Positions 1-16,469 of a DNA stretch of 64,000 nt are shown one piece after another. Each line of letters begins with the position of its first letter. The stretch's first letter is position 1. The position numbers were made by a program, and so were the translations under genes. Under the pieces are notes generated by a model. The model did not search any database. It saw only the letters and a program-made list of their open reading frames with translations, and had not been told where the DNA came from. This DNA is from Neomesorhizobium albiziae (GTDB lineage: Bacteria > Pseudomonadota > Alphaproteobacteria > Rhizobiales > Rhizobiaceae), in contig NZ_FOSL01000019.1 of the NCBI RefSeq assembly GCF_900114255.1, positions 1 to 64,000 of the forward strand. The letters are read 5' to 3'.

Positions 1-1176
1 ATGGCCAAAGGTAAATTCGAGCGTAATAAGCCTCATGTGAACATTGGCACGATTGGTCACGTTGACCATGGCAAGACGTCGCTGACGGCGGCGATCACCA
101 AGTATTTTGGCGAGTACAAGCCTTACGACCAGATCGATGCGGCACCTGAGGAGAAGGCGCGCGGCATCACGATCTCGACGGCGCATGTCGAGTACGAGAC
201 GCCGGCCCGTCACTATGCCCATGTCGACTGCCCCGGCCACGCCGACTATGTGAAGAACATGATCACCGGCGCTGCGCAGATGGACGGCGCGATCCTGGTT
301 GTTTCGGCAGCCGACGGCCCGATGCCGCAGACCCGCGAGCACATTCTTCTGGCCCGCCAGGTCGGCGTTCCGGCGATCGTGGTGTTTTTGAACAAGGTCG
401 ACCAGGTCGATGACGCCGAGCTTCTCGAGCTGGTCGAGCTTGAGGTGCGCGAGCTTCTGTCGAAGTACGAATTCCCCGGCGACGACATTCCGATCGTCAA
501 GGGTTCGGCGCTTGCAGCGCTCGAAGACTCCAACAAGGAGATCGGCGAGAACGCGGTGCGCAAGCTGATGGAAGAGGTCGACGCCTACATCCCGACGCCG
601 GAGCGTCCGATCGACAAGCCGTTCCTGATGCCGATCGAGGACGTGTTCTCGATCTCGGGCCGTGGCACGGTCGTCACCGGCCGCGTCGAGCGCGGCATCG
701 TCAAGGTCGGCGAGGAGCTGGAGATCGTCGGCATCCGTCCGACCACCAAGACGACCTGCACGGGCGTGGAAATGTTCCGCAAGCTGCTCGACCAGGGCCA
801 GGCCGGCGACAACATCGGCGCGCTGTTGCGCGGCGTCGACCGTGAAGGCGTCGAGCGCGGCCAGGTTCTGGCCAAGCCGGGCACGGTGAAGCCGCACAAG
901 AAGTTCAAGGCGGAAGCCTACATCCTGACCAAGGAAGAGGGTGGCCGTCACACGCCGTTCTTCACCAACTACCGTCCGCAGTTCTATTTCCGCACGACGG
1001 ACGTGACCGGCATCGTGACGCTGCCGGAAGGCACCGAGATGGTGATGCCTGGCGACAACATCACGGTCGATGTCGAACTGATCGTGCCGATCGCCATGGA
1101 AGAGAAGCTGCGCTTCGCCATCCGCGAAGGCGGCCGCACCGTCGGCGCCGGCATCGTCGCCAGCATCGTAGAGTAA
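1..1176 (+). CDS. tuf: Elongation factor Tu
   Basis: GTPase that carries aminoacyl-tRNA to the ribosomal A site in the cytoplasm. The 391-residue product has the usual family length and all three domains. G1 motif GHVDHGKT lies at residues 19-26, DCPGH at 76-80 and NKVD at 131-134; the C-terminus ends in IVASIVE. The ATG is the first base of the window, so its ribosome binding site and any upstream partner are not visible. It sits upstream of tRNA-Trp-secE-nusG, the position of the second tuf copy (tufB) in many proteobacteria, and has its own terminator. Whether another copy exists elsewhere cannot be seen. Confidence 0.98.
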   Translation: MAKGKFERNKPHVNIGTIGHVDHGKTSLTAAITKYFGEYKPYDQIDAAPEEKARGITISTAHVEYETPARHYAHVDCPGHADYVKNMITGAAQMDGAILVVSAADGPMPQTREHILLARQVGVPAIVVFLNKVDQVDDAELLELVELEVRELLSKYEFPGDDIPIVKGSALAALEDSNKEIGENAVRKLMEEVDAYIPTPERPIDKPFLMPIEDVFSISGRGTVVTGRVERGIVKVGEELEIVGIRPTTKTTCTGVEMFRKLLDQGQAGDNIGALLRGVDREGVERGQVLAKPGTVKPHKKFKAEAYILTKEEGGRHTPFFTNYRPQFYFRTTDVTGIVTLPEGTEMVMPGDNITVDVELIVPIAMEEKLRFAIREGGRTVGAGIVASIVE

Positions 1177-1198
1177 GTAACGATCCGAGTTTCGAGAA

Positions 1199-1228
1199 TA
1201 AAGGGCGGCCTTCGGGTCGCCCTTTTTC
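1199..1228 (+). terminator. Rho-independent terminator after tuf
   Basis: The inverted repeat AAGGGCG / CGCCCTT closes a short loop around TTC and is followed by a T-rich run, 20 bases after the tuf stop codon. It should end the tuf transcript before the exported protein gene downstream. Confidence 0.85.
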
Positions 1229-1308
1229 TTGGGTGCAAACAGCCAAATCAAACCCGGTTGCAAGGCCTGGATACGTTGCTAGTATAGGCTGTATCGGGTT
1301 GATGTATC

Positions 1309-2967
1309 GTGGGGGCGATGCGCTTGGCTGGACTGAAGTGGCTTAACGACAGTCGATTGTTGCTGGCGGCTTTGGCAGCTGCTTTCCTCTTGCAATTCAC
1401 GCTCATCGCTGAGGCTGCGGCGAAGAAGGCAGAGCCCGTTCTGGGCGACATCGACCGGCCTATGCAGTTCGTCATCGTGCGCAGCAGCACGCCGGCTTGC
1501 GAACCGTTATGTCCTGAATGGATATGGGCGCGCGGCGAGATCACCGCTGCAACGCCCAAGGCCTTCAAACGCTTCCTGAAGAAGATCGGCAAGAAGCGGT
1601 TGCCCGTGCTGGTCAGTTCGCCGGGTGGGAGTGTCGATGCCGCGATGGCCATTGGTCGTCTGATCCGCGAACGGAAATTGGATACGGGCGTGGGCACCGC
1701 CTACCTTACGGGATGCGCCCCGACCGAAAAGGATTGCCTGGCAAAGCAGAAGAAGAGCGGCGTCTACAACGGCCGAATAACTTTGGGAGGCGCCTTCTGC
1801 AACTCAGCCTGCCCGTTGATCCTTGCCGGCGGCGTCAACCGCATTGCGGGTTCCGCCTTTGTCGGCGTCCACCAGATAACCACCACCTATTACCAGGAGA
1901 AGATCTTCTACCGGGAAAAATACAAGGTGGTGAAAGGCAAGAAGAAGGTGGTGAGCAAGAAGATCGTCAGCCGCAAGCGGGTTGGCACCTACAATTCTAC
2001 CGACCTGCCGAAGGCATTGGAACGGCAGATGCTCGCCTACCTCAAGGAAATGGGCATCGACAAGACCTACTTCACCATCTCTCAAGGCGTGCCAGCAAAA
2101 GACATCCGGCAGCTGGGCCCCGGTGAAATGTCGGCAATGAAGCTGACGACCGTCAGCGATCACGCTTATGTTTTCGCCGGTCTAGGGCGGTGTACGCAAC
2201 ATCAGCTATCCGAGAACTGTATCGAGGACTTAGATCGCGCAGTCTCTACCAAAGAGCCCGTTCCCGCCGTTGTCTCCAGCAAGACTCCCGCCAGAGTTGT
2301 GGCACCACCTATGCGGTTTGCCGTCGTGCGCTCCAGCGAGACCGGCTGTGAACCGATGTGCCCAGGCGCGATCAGTGCCGAAGCGCCAGTGCTGTTGGCG
2401 CAAATCCTGCAAGGTCTCGGAGGACGGCGCCTTCCAATTGTCCTTCGGTCACCGGGCGGCGATGCAGACGCCGCAATGGCTCTTGGCCGCGTGATAAGGC
2501 AGCACGGATTGGCTGTTGCCTTGGGCAAGACGACCTTCAGCGGTTGCGGGCCAGGCGAGGCGGACTGCCATGCGGGTGAAGGAAAGGAAGGGCAATTCCT
2601 GGGACGCGCCGGCCAATACCAAAACTACTGTGCGTCCGAATGTGCTTTGGTCATGGCCGGGGGCACCCGGCGTTTCGCCACGGAAGAATCCTTAGTCATC
2701 CTGCGTTACAAAGGTCCCGAGCCGGATCCGGCGCTGAAGCAGCGGCTTGCAGAGTACTTGATTGAGATGGGCGTGGAAAAAATGCTTCTGACGGTCGCGT
2801 TGGGACCGGTTGGTAGCGATTTCGATCCGCCGACGCTCGCGCAGATGTACAGGATGAAACTCGCTACAGACACGCGCGACGTCGACACATTGACCGCGGC
2901 AAATACGTGCGCAGTTTTGTCCGGCCCTGACAGTTGCAGCTCCCCCAGAACACAGAACGGGCTATAG
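1309..2967 (+). CDS. Exported two-domain ClpP-fold protein (COG3904-like)
   Basis: Unnamed 552-residue protein. An N-terminal hydrophobic segment (about residues 17-38) suggests export or membrane anchoring. Two homologous halves follow. Copy 1 (about 53-300) and copy 2 (about 335-530) both hold F-x-V-V/I-R-S-S with a CEPxCP cysteine pair, an SPGG motif (104-107 and 381-384) with AAMA-x-GR after it, and a C-x-S-x-C segment (164-168 and 441-445). This pattern matches COG3904-type periplasmic proteins related to the ClpP/SppA fold. Copy 1 has His188 after the serine and a lysine-rich loop (about 196-226). Copy 2 lacks both: an ungapped alignment puts Leu465 opposite His188. GTG at 1309 is used; ATG at 1318 is the alternative. 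Substrate unknown. Confidence 0.7.
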   Translation: MGAMRLAGLKWLNDSRLLLAALAAAFLLQFTLIAEAAAKKAEPVLGDIDRPMQFVIVRSSTPACEPLCPEWIWARGEITAATPKAFKRFLKKIGKKRLPVLVSSPGGSVDAAMAIGRLIRERKLDTGVGTAYLTGCAPTEKDCLAKQKKSGVYNGRITLGGAFCNSACPLILAGGVNRIAGSAFVGVHQITTTYYQEKIFYREKYKVVKGKKKVVSKKIVSRKRVGTYNSTDLPKALERQMLAYLKEMGIDKTYFTISQGVPAKDIRQLGPGEMSAMKLTTVSDHAYVFAGLGRCTQHQLSENCIEDLDRAVSTKEPVPAVVSSKTPARVVAPPMRFAVVRSSETGCEPMCPGAISAEAPVLLAQILQGLGGRRLPIVLRSPGGDADAAMALGRVIRQHGLAVALGKTTFSGCGPGEADCHAGEGKEGQFLGRAGQYQNYCASECALVMAGGTRRFATEESLVILRYKGPEPDPALKQRLAEYLIEMGVEKMLLTVALGPVGSDFDPPTLAQMYRMKLATDTRDVDTLTAANTCAVLSGPDSCSSPRTQNGL

Positions 2968-3129
2968 CCTGTCCATCTCGGCAGGTTGCGGGCTGGGGCT
3001 AGCTCCGCGATCCTACCAGCCCCCGATTGTTGCAGGAATGGATAAGACGGACGATACTCTGCAAAGCACTCTTTACAGACGCGCGGGAAATCCTTAGGAA
3101 GCGCCTGCCGTGCAGTGATGCGCCGCAAT

Positions 3130-3205
<76 letters not shown>

Positions 3206-3462
3206 AAATCCGCCAAGAGCGGCAGAACATATAGGCAGGTGAGGGACGATTGGATGGTTCCTGCCTGGCGCCTCGGCACAAAAGCGACCTTTGGCACTTG
3301 CACTGCCGGGGAATCGGTTTTATGTAGGCGGAACAGACACGCGGTGCGTGGAGCTGGATAGCCAGCTTTACGCGCCCGAATTGCATGTCTGGAACATCGG
3401 CGCTGATTCGAGCGATAGGTTCCGGACATGAACGAAAAAACCCGGCAGCGGGCATAACAAAA

Positions 3463-3485
3463 GAAGCTCCGGACAACGGAGCTTC
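3463..3485 (+). other. Stem-loop just upstream of secE
   Basis: GAAGCTCCG and CGGAGCTTC form a perfect 9-bp stem with a 5-base loop, ending 16 bases before the secE start. No U-tract follows, so it is not a classical terminator; it may set the processed 5' end of the secE message after tRNA-Trp is cut out, or modulate translation. The rest of the 296-base tRNA-secE gap holds a smaller CCCGGCAGCGGG hairpin and no convincing gene. Confidence 0.5.
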
Positions 3486-3501
3486 GCAAAAAGAGCGGCA
3501 A

Positions 3502-3705
3502 ATGGCGTCAAAGACCAGCAATCCCTTCGTTTTTCTTCAGCAAGTGAGGAGCGAAACCGCGAAGGTTACCTGGCCGTCGCGGCGCGAGACGATGATCTCG
3601 ACAGCCATGGTTCTGGCGTTTGCCTTCATTGCGGCGATTTTCTTTTTCGCCGCCGATCAGCTGATGGCTTACGGGGTCGAGTTGATCCTCGGCATCGGGC
3701 GATAG
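3502..3705 (+). CDS. secE: Preprotein translocase subunit SecE
   Basis: Small essential inner-membrane subunit that clamps SecY in the SecYEG protein-export channel. The 67-residue product begins MASKTSNPF. It carries the conserved amphipathic stretch KVTWPSRRET (residues 21-30) followed by one transmembrane helix (about 31-51), the short single-helix form usual in alphaproteobacteria. The frame is open upstream to 3385, but homology begins at this ATG, which has an AAAGAG-type ribosome binding site. It lies directly before nusG, as in most proteobacteria, and is probably co-transcribed with it. Confidence 0.95.
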   Translation: MASKTSNPFVFLQQVRSETAKVTWPSRRETMISTAMVLAFAFIAAIFFFAADQLMAYGVELILGIGR

Positions 3706-3730
3706 AACCGGCGATTACGGAGAGCATCTG

Positions 3731-4258
3731 ATGACTGCGCGGTGGTACATCGTCCACGCCTATTCGAATTTCGAGAAGAAGGTTGCCGAGGACATCGAGA
3801 ACAAGGCCAAGCAGAAGGGCCTCTCCGGTGACATCGAGCAGATCGTCGTGCCGACCGAGAAGGTCGTGGAAGTGCGTCGTGGCCGCAAGGTGGACGCCGA
3901 GCGCAAGTTTTTCCCGGGCTACGTCCTGGTTCGCGCCAATCTGACCGACGCCGTGTTCTCGCTGATCAAGAACACGCCGAAGGTCACCGGTTTCCTCGGC
4001 GATTCGAAGCCGGTGCCGATTTCGGACAAGGAAGCCGACCAGATCCTGCATCAGGTGCAGGAAGGCGTCGAGCGGCCGAAGCCGTCGGTCACCTTCGAGA
4101 TCGGCGAGCAGGTCAGGGTTTCGGATGGTCCGTTCGCGTCGTTCAACGGCGTCGTTCAGGAAGTCGACGAGGAGCGGGCGCGTCTCAAGGTGGAAGTGTC
4201 GATCTTCGGCCGCGCCGTGCCGGTCGATCTGGAATTCGGTCAGGTCGAAAAGGGCTGA
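3731..4258 (+). CDS. nusG: Transcription termination/antitermination factor NusG
   Basis: Elongation factor that binds RNA polymerase, suppresses pausing and links it to Rho or ribosomal protein S10. The 175-residue protein has an N-terminal NGN domain (opening RWYIVHAYSNFEKKV, with FFPGYVLV near residues 59-66) and a C-terminal KOW domain (EQVRVSDGPFASFNGVV near 128-144). Length is typical. It starts 25 bases after secE, giving a secE-nusG unit upstream of the L11 operon. Confidence 0.97.
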   Translation: MTARWYIVHAYSNFEKKVAEDIENKAKQKGLSGDIEQIVVPTEKVVEVRRGRKVDAERKFFPGYVLVRANLTDAVFSLIKNTPKVTGFLGDSKPVPISDKEADQILHQVQEGVERPKPSVTFEIGEQVRVSDGPFASFNGVVQEVDEERARLKVEVSIFGRAVPVDLEFGQVEKG

Positions 4259-4422
4259 CCGTGAACCTCCGCCGCCGGCGTGCCGGTGAGGCGGGGATGA
4301 CGAAGCAGGCTTCGTCGAATTGGTGGAAGGCGAGGGCGGCTTAGCCGGCTGTCTGAACCGCACCACCGAACTGCAACCGCCGGCAAGACATCAGTCCGGC
4401 ATGAAAAAGAGGCAGACAAGAG
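4259..4422 (+). promoter_or_regulatory. nusG-rplK intergenic leader
   Basis: This 164-base region separates nusG from rplK. In many bacteria the L11 message leader here carries the site at which L1 represses rplK-rplA translation. The sequence is rich in short GC hairpins (for example around 4266-4295) and ends in AGAGATG at rplK. I cannot draw a reliable L1-binding structure by eye, so the regulatory role is inferred from position only. Confidence 0.35.
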
Positions 4423-4851
4423 ATGGCTAAGAAAATTGCAGGCCAACTCAAGCTCCAGGTAGCCGCGGGCTCGGCGACGCCGTCGCCCCCGATCGGTCCT
4501 GCGCTTGGTCAGCGTGGCATCAACATCATGGAATTCTGCAAGGCGTTCAACGCGCAGTCGCAGGAAATGGAAAAGGGATCGCCGATCCCGGTCGTCATCA
4601 CCTACTATCAGGACAAGTCGTTCACCTTCGTCATGAAGACGCCGCCGGTGAGCTACTTCCTGAAGAAGGCCGCCAACCTGAAGTCGGGTTCCAAGGAGCC
4701 GGGCAAGGTCAAGGCTGGCACGATCGCTCGCGACAAGGTTCGCGCGATCGCTGAGCAGAAGATGAAGGACCTGAACGCAAACGACATCGAAGCGGCCATG
4801 CGCATGGTCGAGGGCTCTGCCCGTTCGATGGGCCTGGAAGTGGTGGGCTAA
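4423..4851 (+). CDS. rplK: 50S ribosomal protein L11
   Basis: Binds 23S rRNA in the GTPase-associated centre and contacts elongation factors. The 142-residue product has the normal length. The N-terminal domain holds the proline-rich [17 protein letters not shown] signature (about residues 23-39), and the C-terminal RNA-binding domain ends [17 protein letters not shown]-type ribosome binding site precedes the ATG, and rplA begins 4 bases after the stop, so translation of the two is probably coupled. Confidence 0.98.
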   Translation: MAKKIAGQLKLQVAAGSATPSPPIGPALGQRGINIMEFCKAFNAQSQEMEKGSPIPVVITYYQDKSFTFVMKTPPVSYFLKKAANLKSGSKEPGKVKAGTIARDKVRAIAEQKMKDLNANDIEAAMRMVEGSARSMGLEVVG

Positions 4852-4855
4852 GACG

Positions 4856-5554
4856 ATGGCAAAGATTGCAAAGCGTGTAGCCAAGTCCCGCGAAGGCATC
4901 GACCCGAACAAGGCCTACGGCCTCGGCGAGGCGATCGAACTGCTGAAGAGCCGTGCGACCGCGAAGTTCGACGAGACCGTCGAAGTTGCGATGAATCTCG
5001 GTGTCGACCCGCGCCATGCCGACCAGATGGTCCGCGGCGTGGTCAACCTGCCGAACGGCACCGGGCGTACCGTCCGCGTCGCGGTTTTCGCGCGTGGCGA
5101 CAAGGCTGAGGAAGCCAAGGCTGCTGGTGCCGACATCGTCGGCGCCGAAGAGCTGGTGCAGACCGTGCAGGGTGGAACCATCGAGTTCGACCGCTGCATC
5201 GCTACTCCGGACATGATGGGCCTGGTCGGCCGCCTCGGTAAGGTGCTCGGCCCGCGCGGCCTGATGCCGAACCCGCGTGTTGGCACGGTGACCATGGATG
5301 TCGCCGCCGCCGTCAAGGCGTCGAAGGGCGGCGCCGTCGAGTTCCGCGTCGAGAAGGCCGGTATCGTTCACGCCGGCGTCGGCAAGGCTTCTTTCGACGC
5401 CAAGGCGATCGAAGAGAACGTCCGCGCTTTCGCCGACGCAGTGATCAAGGCCAAGCCGACGGGCGCCAAGGGCAACTACGTCAAGAAGGTGTCGGTCACC
5501 ACGACGATGGGCCCCGGCCTCAAGATCGACGTCGCGACCCTGGCGGTATCGTGA
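4856..5554 (+). CDS. rplA: 50S ribosomal protein L1
   Basis: Primary 23S rRNA-binding protein of the mobile L1 stalk and, in characterised bacteria, translational repressor of its own L11 operon. The 232-residue protein has typical length. The conserved segment [15 protein letters not shown] lies near residues 128-142, and [14 protein letters not shown] near 156-169. It follows rplK after 4 bases and is followed by a strong hairpin and the long rplJ leader. Confidence 0.98.
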   Translation: MAKIAKRVAKSREGIDPNKAYGLGEAIELLKSRATAKFDETVEVAMNLGVDPRHADQMVRGVVNLPNGTGRTVRVAVFARGDKAEEAKAAGADIVGAEELVQTVQGGTIEFDRCIATPDMMGLVGRLGKVLGPRGLMPNPRVGTVTMDVAAAVKASKGGAVEFRVEKAGIVHAGVGKASFDAKAIEENVRAFADAVIKAKPTGAKGNYVKKVSVTTTMGPGLKIDVATLAVS

Positions 5555-5564
5555 TCTGAAGTTT

Positions 5565-5589
5565 CCGGACCGGGCGCCGCCCGGTCCGG
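5565..5589 (+). other. Stem-loop after rplA (attenuator or processing site)
   Basis: CCGGACCGGGC and GCCCGGTCCGG form a perfect 11-bp stem with a 3-base loop, 11 bases after the rplA stop. No U-tract follows. It may stabilise the upstream message or mark an RNase III-type cut between the L11 and L10 parts of the operon. A second imperfect hairpin lies at about 5597-5624. Confidence 0.6.
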
Positions 5590-5913
5590 CGAAGAATTCC
5601 GAACTCCCCTAAAGAGTTCGGATTCCGGAAGCCCGCAAGGGTTTTCGGACATCCTGTCCGAGATTGCAGGCGGCTCGCCTTAATTCATATGGGCCTGCAT
5701 GAGACGGGTGAAGACCCGACAAAGGAGCGACATGCTCCAATGAAAGGTTCGAACCGTGTTTGCCTTTTGTCTGCGCACCGGGTTTCCGGTGTGGCGAAAG
5801 GGGGCAGGATCCTCGAGCGCCGTTCGGGAGATCCAGAGTGTTTTGGATAGCCCGCCGGCAAAAGGCAACCAGGCAGTCTTCCCTGATGGAAGATTGTCAA
5901 CTGGAGATAGGCA
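5590..5913 (+). promoter_or_regulatory. rplJ leader, candidate L10/L12-binding autoregulatory RNA
   Basis: This 324-base stretch has no gene but many pairings. CGGACA-TCC-TGTCCG is at 5646-5660. GCAGGC (5666-5671) pairs with GCCTGC (5693-5698) around an internal CTTAAT segment. Further pairs are CGGGT/ACCCG near 5705-5718, GGAGC/GCTCC at 5724-5738 and a 9-bp hairpin at 5874-5896 just ahead of the rplJ ribosome binding site. A structured leader bound by L10-L12 upstream of rplJ is well established in bacteria, and this fits in position and size. The exact fold is not confirmed here. Confidence 0.5.
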
Positions 5914-6432
5914 GTGGACAGAGCGGAAAAACGCGAACTCGTCACGGGCCTGAATGATGCGTTCTCGAACGCCGGTTCAGTCGTCGTGGCCCACTACGCC
6001 GGTATCACCGTCGCGCAAATGAACGACCTTCGGTCGAAAATGCGCGCTGCCGGTGGCACCGTCAAAGTCGCGAAGAACCGTCTCGCCAAAATCGCTCTTC
6101 AGGGCACGGAATCCGAGAAGATCATCGACCTGTTCAAGGGACAGACGCTGATCGCCTACTCGGAAGATCCGATTGCGGCGCCGAAGGTGGCATCCGATTT
6201 CGCCAAGGGAAATGACAAGTTGGTCATTCTCGGCGGCGCGATGGGTGCGACCTCGCTCAACGCCGACGGTGTGAAGGCACTCGCCACACTGCCGTCGCTC
6301 GACGAGCTGCGCGCCAAGCTGGTTGGCATGATCGCCACGCCGGCAACCCGGATCGCCCAGATCGTCAATGCGCCCGCGGCTTCGGTCGCGCGTGTCATCG
6401 GCGCTTACGCCCGGAAGGACGAGGCGGCATGA
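5914..6432 (+). CDS. rplJ: 50S ribosomal protein L10
   Basis: Forms the base of the ribosomal stalk; its C-terminal helix binds L7/L12 dimers and its N-terminal domain binds 23S rRNA. The 172-residue product starts at a GTG, with GGAG 8 bases upstream, and reads [10 protein letters not shown]. Conserved [17 protein letters not shown] (about residues 23-39) and [10 protein letters not shown] (about 53-62) are present. It precedes rplL by 54 bases and is probably controlled by the long leader upstream. Confidence 0.97.
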   Translation: MDRAEKRELVTGLNDAFSNAGSVVVAHYAGITVAQMNDLRSKMRAAGGTVKVAKNRLAKIALQGTESEKIIDLFKGQTLIAYSEDPIAAPKVASDFAKGNDKLVILGGAMGATSLNADGVKALATLPSLDELRAKLVGMIATPATRIAQIVNAPAASVARVIGAYARKDEAA

Positions 6433-6486
6433 GGCCGTTCCTCGCTGTCACCAACACTTGTTCGAACTTTTGAAGGAAAATGAAAA

Positions 6487-6864
6487 ATGGCTGATCTCGC
6501 AAAGATCGTAGACGACCTGTCGAGCCTCACCGTCCTCGAGGCGGCTGAACTCTCGAAGCTTCTGGAAGAAAAGTGGGGCGTTTCCGCCGCTGCTCCGGTG
6601 GCTGTTGCCGCTGCTGGCGGCGCTGCCGCTGCCGCTGCTCCGGCTGAGGAAAAGACCGAATTCGACGTCATCCTCACCGACGCCGGCGCCCAGAAGATCA
6701 ACGTGATCAAGGAAGTGCGCGCTATCACCGGTCTCGGCCTCAAGGAAGCCAAGGACCTGGTGGAAGCCGCTCCGAAGCCGGTCAAGGAAGCCGTGTCGAA
6801 AGCCGATGCCGACAAGTTCAAGGCACAGCTGGAAGCAGCCGGCGCCAAGGTCGACTTGAAGTAA
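6487..6864 (+). CDS. rplL: 50S ribosomal protein L7/L12
   Basis: Multi-copy stalk protein that recruits translation GTPases. The 125-residue product has an N-terminal dimerisation domain (about 1-33), an alanine-rich hinge (about 38-56) and the C-terminal factor-binding domain with [20 protein letters not shown] (about 55-74) and [25 protein letters not shown] gives a good ribosome binding site. It is the last ribosomal gene before rpoB. Confidence 0.98.
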   Translation: MADLAKIVDDLSSLTVLEAAELSKLLEEKWGVSAAAPVAVAAAGGAAAAAAPAEEKTEFDVILTDAGAQKINVIKEVRAITGLGLKEAKDLVEAAPKPVKEAVSKADADKFKAQLEAAGAKVDLK

Positions 6865-6875
6865 GCGTTTCGCGT

Positions 6876-6908
6876 GAACCGGCGGGTGGCATGCCCGTCC
6901 GCCGGTTC
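6876..6908 (+). other. rplL-rpoB intergenic hairpin
   Basis: GAACCGGCGG (6876-6885) pairs perfectly with CCGCCGGTTC (6899-6908). A second GC hairpin (GGCCGG-AA-CCGGCC near 6946-6959) follows. In enterobacteria this gap holds an attenuator and an RNase III site that set the ratio of ribosomal protein to polymerase synthesis; an equivalent role is inferred. No U-tract is present. Confidence 0.5.
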
Positions 6909-7100
6909 GTCGCGATCGAGTTTGTTCGAAAACCTCTTTCCTGAGGGCCGGAACCGGCCTTCCGGAAACGGGTTTTCAACCGTTTTGGCCCGGCTCCGAG
7001 TGGCGGCGGGCAGATCGAAGGATGACCGCGGGCGGAGCGGTCATAAATTGCAAGGCGAGCCGCGCGAGGCGCGCCCCAAGAGAGGCAGCAAGGAGCGACG

Positions 7101-11237
<4,137 letters not shown>

Positions 11238-11427
11238 GGAAAACGGCGCGCCGCGAGGGTTTGGTCTTCGCGGCGCTCCGGACTAAAGAATTTACGGCCA
11301 TCGATGCGGCCGGTAATGGATCCGGAAAGTTGCGCGCCAAGGCGCTGCGGGCGCCGGATCACCGAAGGGTGGCAACGCCCTTGAATGTTCGAAAAGGGGC
11401 CTTCCCAGCCCCGCAAAGGAGAACGGC

Positions 11428-15624
<4,197 letters not shown>

Positions 15625-15648
15625 CCGCGGTTCGTTTTCCCAATAACA

Positions 15649-15682
15649 AAAGGCCGCCGGCAAATCACCGGCGGCCTTTTTC
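15649..15682 (+). terminator. Rho-independent terminator after rpoC
   Basis: AAAGGCCGCCGG (15649-15660) pairs with CCGGCGGCCTTT (15668-15679) around a 7-base loop and runs into TTTTTCG. This is a textbook intrinsic terminator and closes the rpoBC unit. Confidence 0.95.
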
Positions 15683-15786
15683 GTTTGTTAAGAAGCACTT
15701 AACTCAGGCGTTTCACGGCTGAGTCACGCAGGTTGGGTTCATGTCGCCCAGCGGATGATCGGGTCGTTGACCCCTCTACGCCATTA

Positions 15787-15820
15787 CCGCCCGGCATGTG
15801 CCCCATCCGGGCGGTTTTTT
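15787..15820 (+). terminator. Second terminator downstream of rpoC
   Basis: CCGCCCGG (15787-15794) pairs with CCGGGCGG (15807-15814) and is followed by six Ts. It lies 105 bases beyond the rpoC terminator with no protein gene between, so it may end a small RNA made from 15683-15820, act as back-up for rpoC, or stop antisense transcription. The next gene runs on the other strand. Confidence 0.8.
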
Positions 15821-15860
15821 GGCGCACTCCGCTCGTTGAGTACGCGGCAGCGCAACCGAC

Positions 15861-16322
15861 TTAAGCCGCCGCCCGCAACTTCTTTTCGCCCGGATGCACA
15901 CTGCGGAAGCCGATGGAGATTCGGTTCCATACGTTGATCGCGCCGATCAGCAAGGTCAGCTTGACCAGTTCTTCTTGCGTGAATTCGCTCGCCGCCAGCT
16001 GGTAGTCGGCGTCCGGTGCATGCGTTTGGGAAATCAGCGTCAGGGAATCGGTCCAGGCGAGGGCGGCGCGCTCGCGCGGCGTGTACAGGGTCGATTCATG
16101 CCAGGCATTGAGCAAATCGAGCCGCTCCGGGGCCTCGCCTTCGGCGCGGGCATCCGCAGCGTGCATGAAAAGGCAATAGGCGCAACCGTTGATCTGCGAG
16201 GCACGCATCTTCACCAGATGGATCAGGCTGTGCTCCAGTCCGCTGTTCTTGACGTAGGTCTCCAGTGCGAGCATCGCCTTGATGGCGTCAGGCGCCGCGG
16301 CTGAGGGATCGAGACGGGACAT
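15861..16322 (-). CDS. AhpD-like carboxymuconolactone decarboxylase family protein
   Basis: The 153-residue protein has the CMD/AhpD fold signature: MRASQINGCAYCLFMHAADA (about residues 39-58), with the redox CxxC pair in NGCAYC and the nearby His. Relatives reduce peroxides through the CxxC thiols using a partner disulfide reductase; here substrate and partner are unknown. An AGGAA ribosome binding site precedes the ATG. It is transcribed divergently from the PAP2-like gene. Oxidative stress defence is the likeliest role, by family. Confidence 0.85.
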   Translation of the reverse strand: MSRLDPSAAAPDAIKAMLALETYVKNSGLEHSLIHLVKMRASQINGCAYCLFMHAADARAEGEAPERLDLLNAWHESTLYTPRERAALAWTDSLTLISQTHAPDADYQLAASEFTQEELVKLTLLIGAINVWNRISIGFRSVHPGEKKLRAAA

Positions 16323-16334
16323 TGTCGGTTCCTT

Positions 16335-16384
16335 TCACAAGTTGGTCCTCCACATCGATGACGAGATTGCCGGCTGACTTGTGA
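16335..16384. promoter_or_regulatory. Inverted repeat in divergent promoter region
   Basis: TCACAAGT (16335-16342) is the exact inverse of ACTTGTGA (16377-16384), 34 bases apart, in the short region between the divergent AhpD-like and PAP2-like genes. It could be two half-sites of a regulator controlling both, or chance. Confidence 0.3.
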
Positions 16385-16469
16385 CATGCACAGCGAATTT
16401 TTTTTGGTGCGCATTTCACGCAGCCTTAACCCGGCACAGTCTATCGTAAGCTGGGTTTTGGAGGGGAAG

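Noticed and set aside
5744-5755. GGTTCGAACC in the rplJ leader, checked as a possible tRNA T-arm
   Set aside because: No acceptor, D or anticodon arms can be drawn around it.
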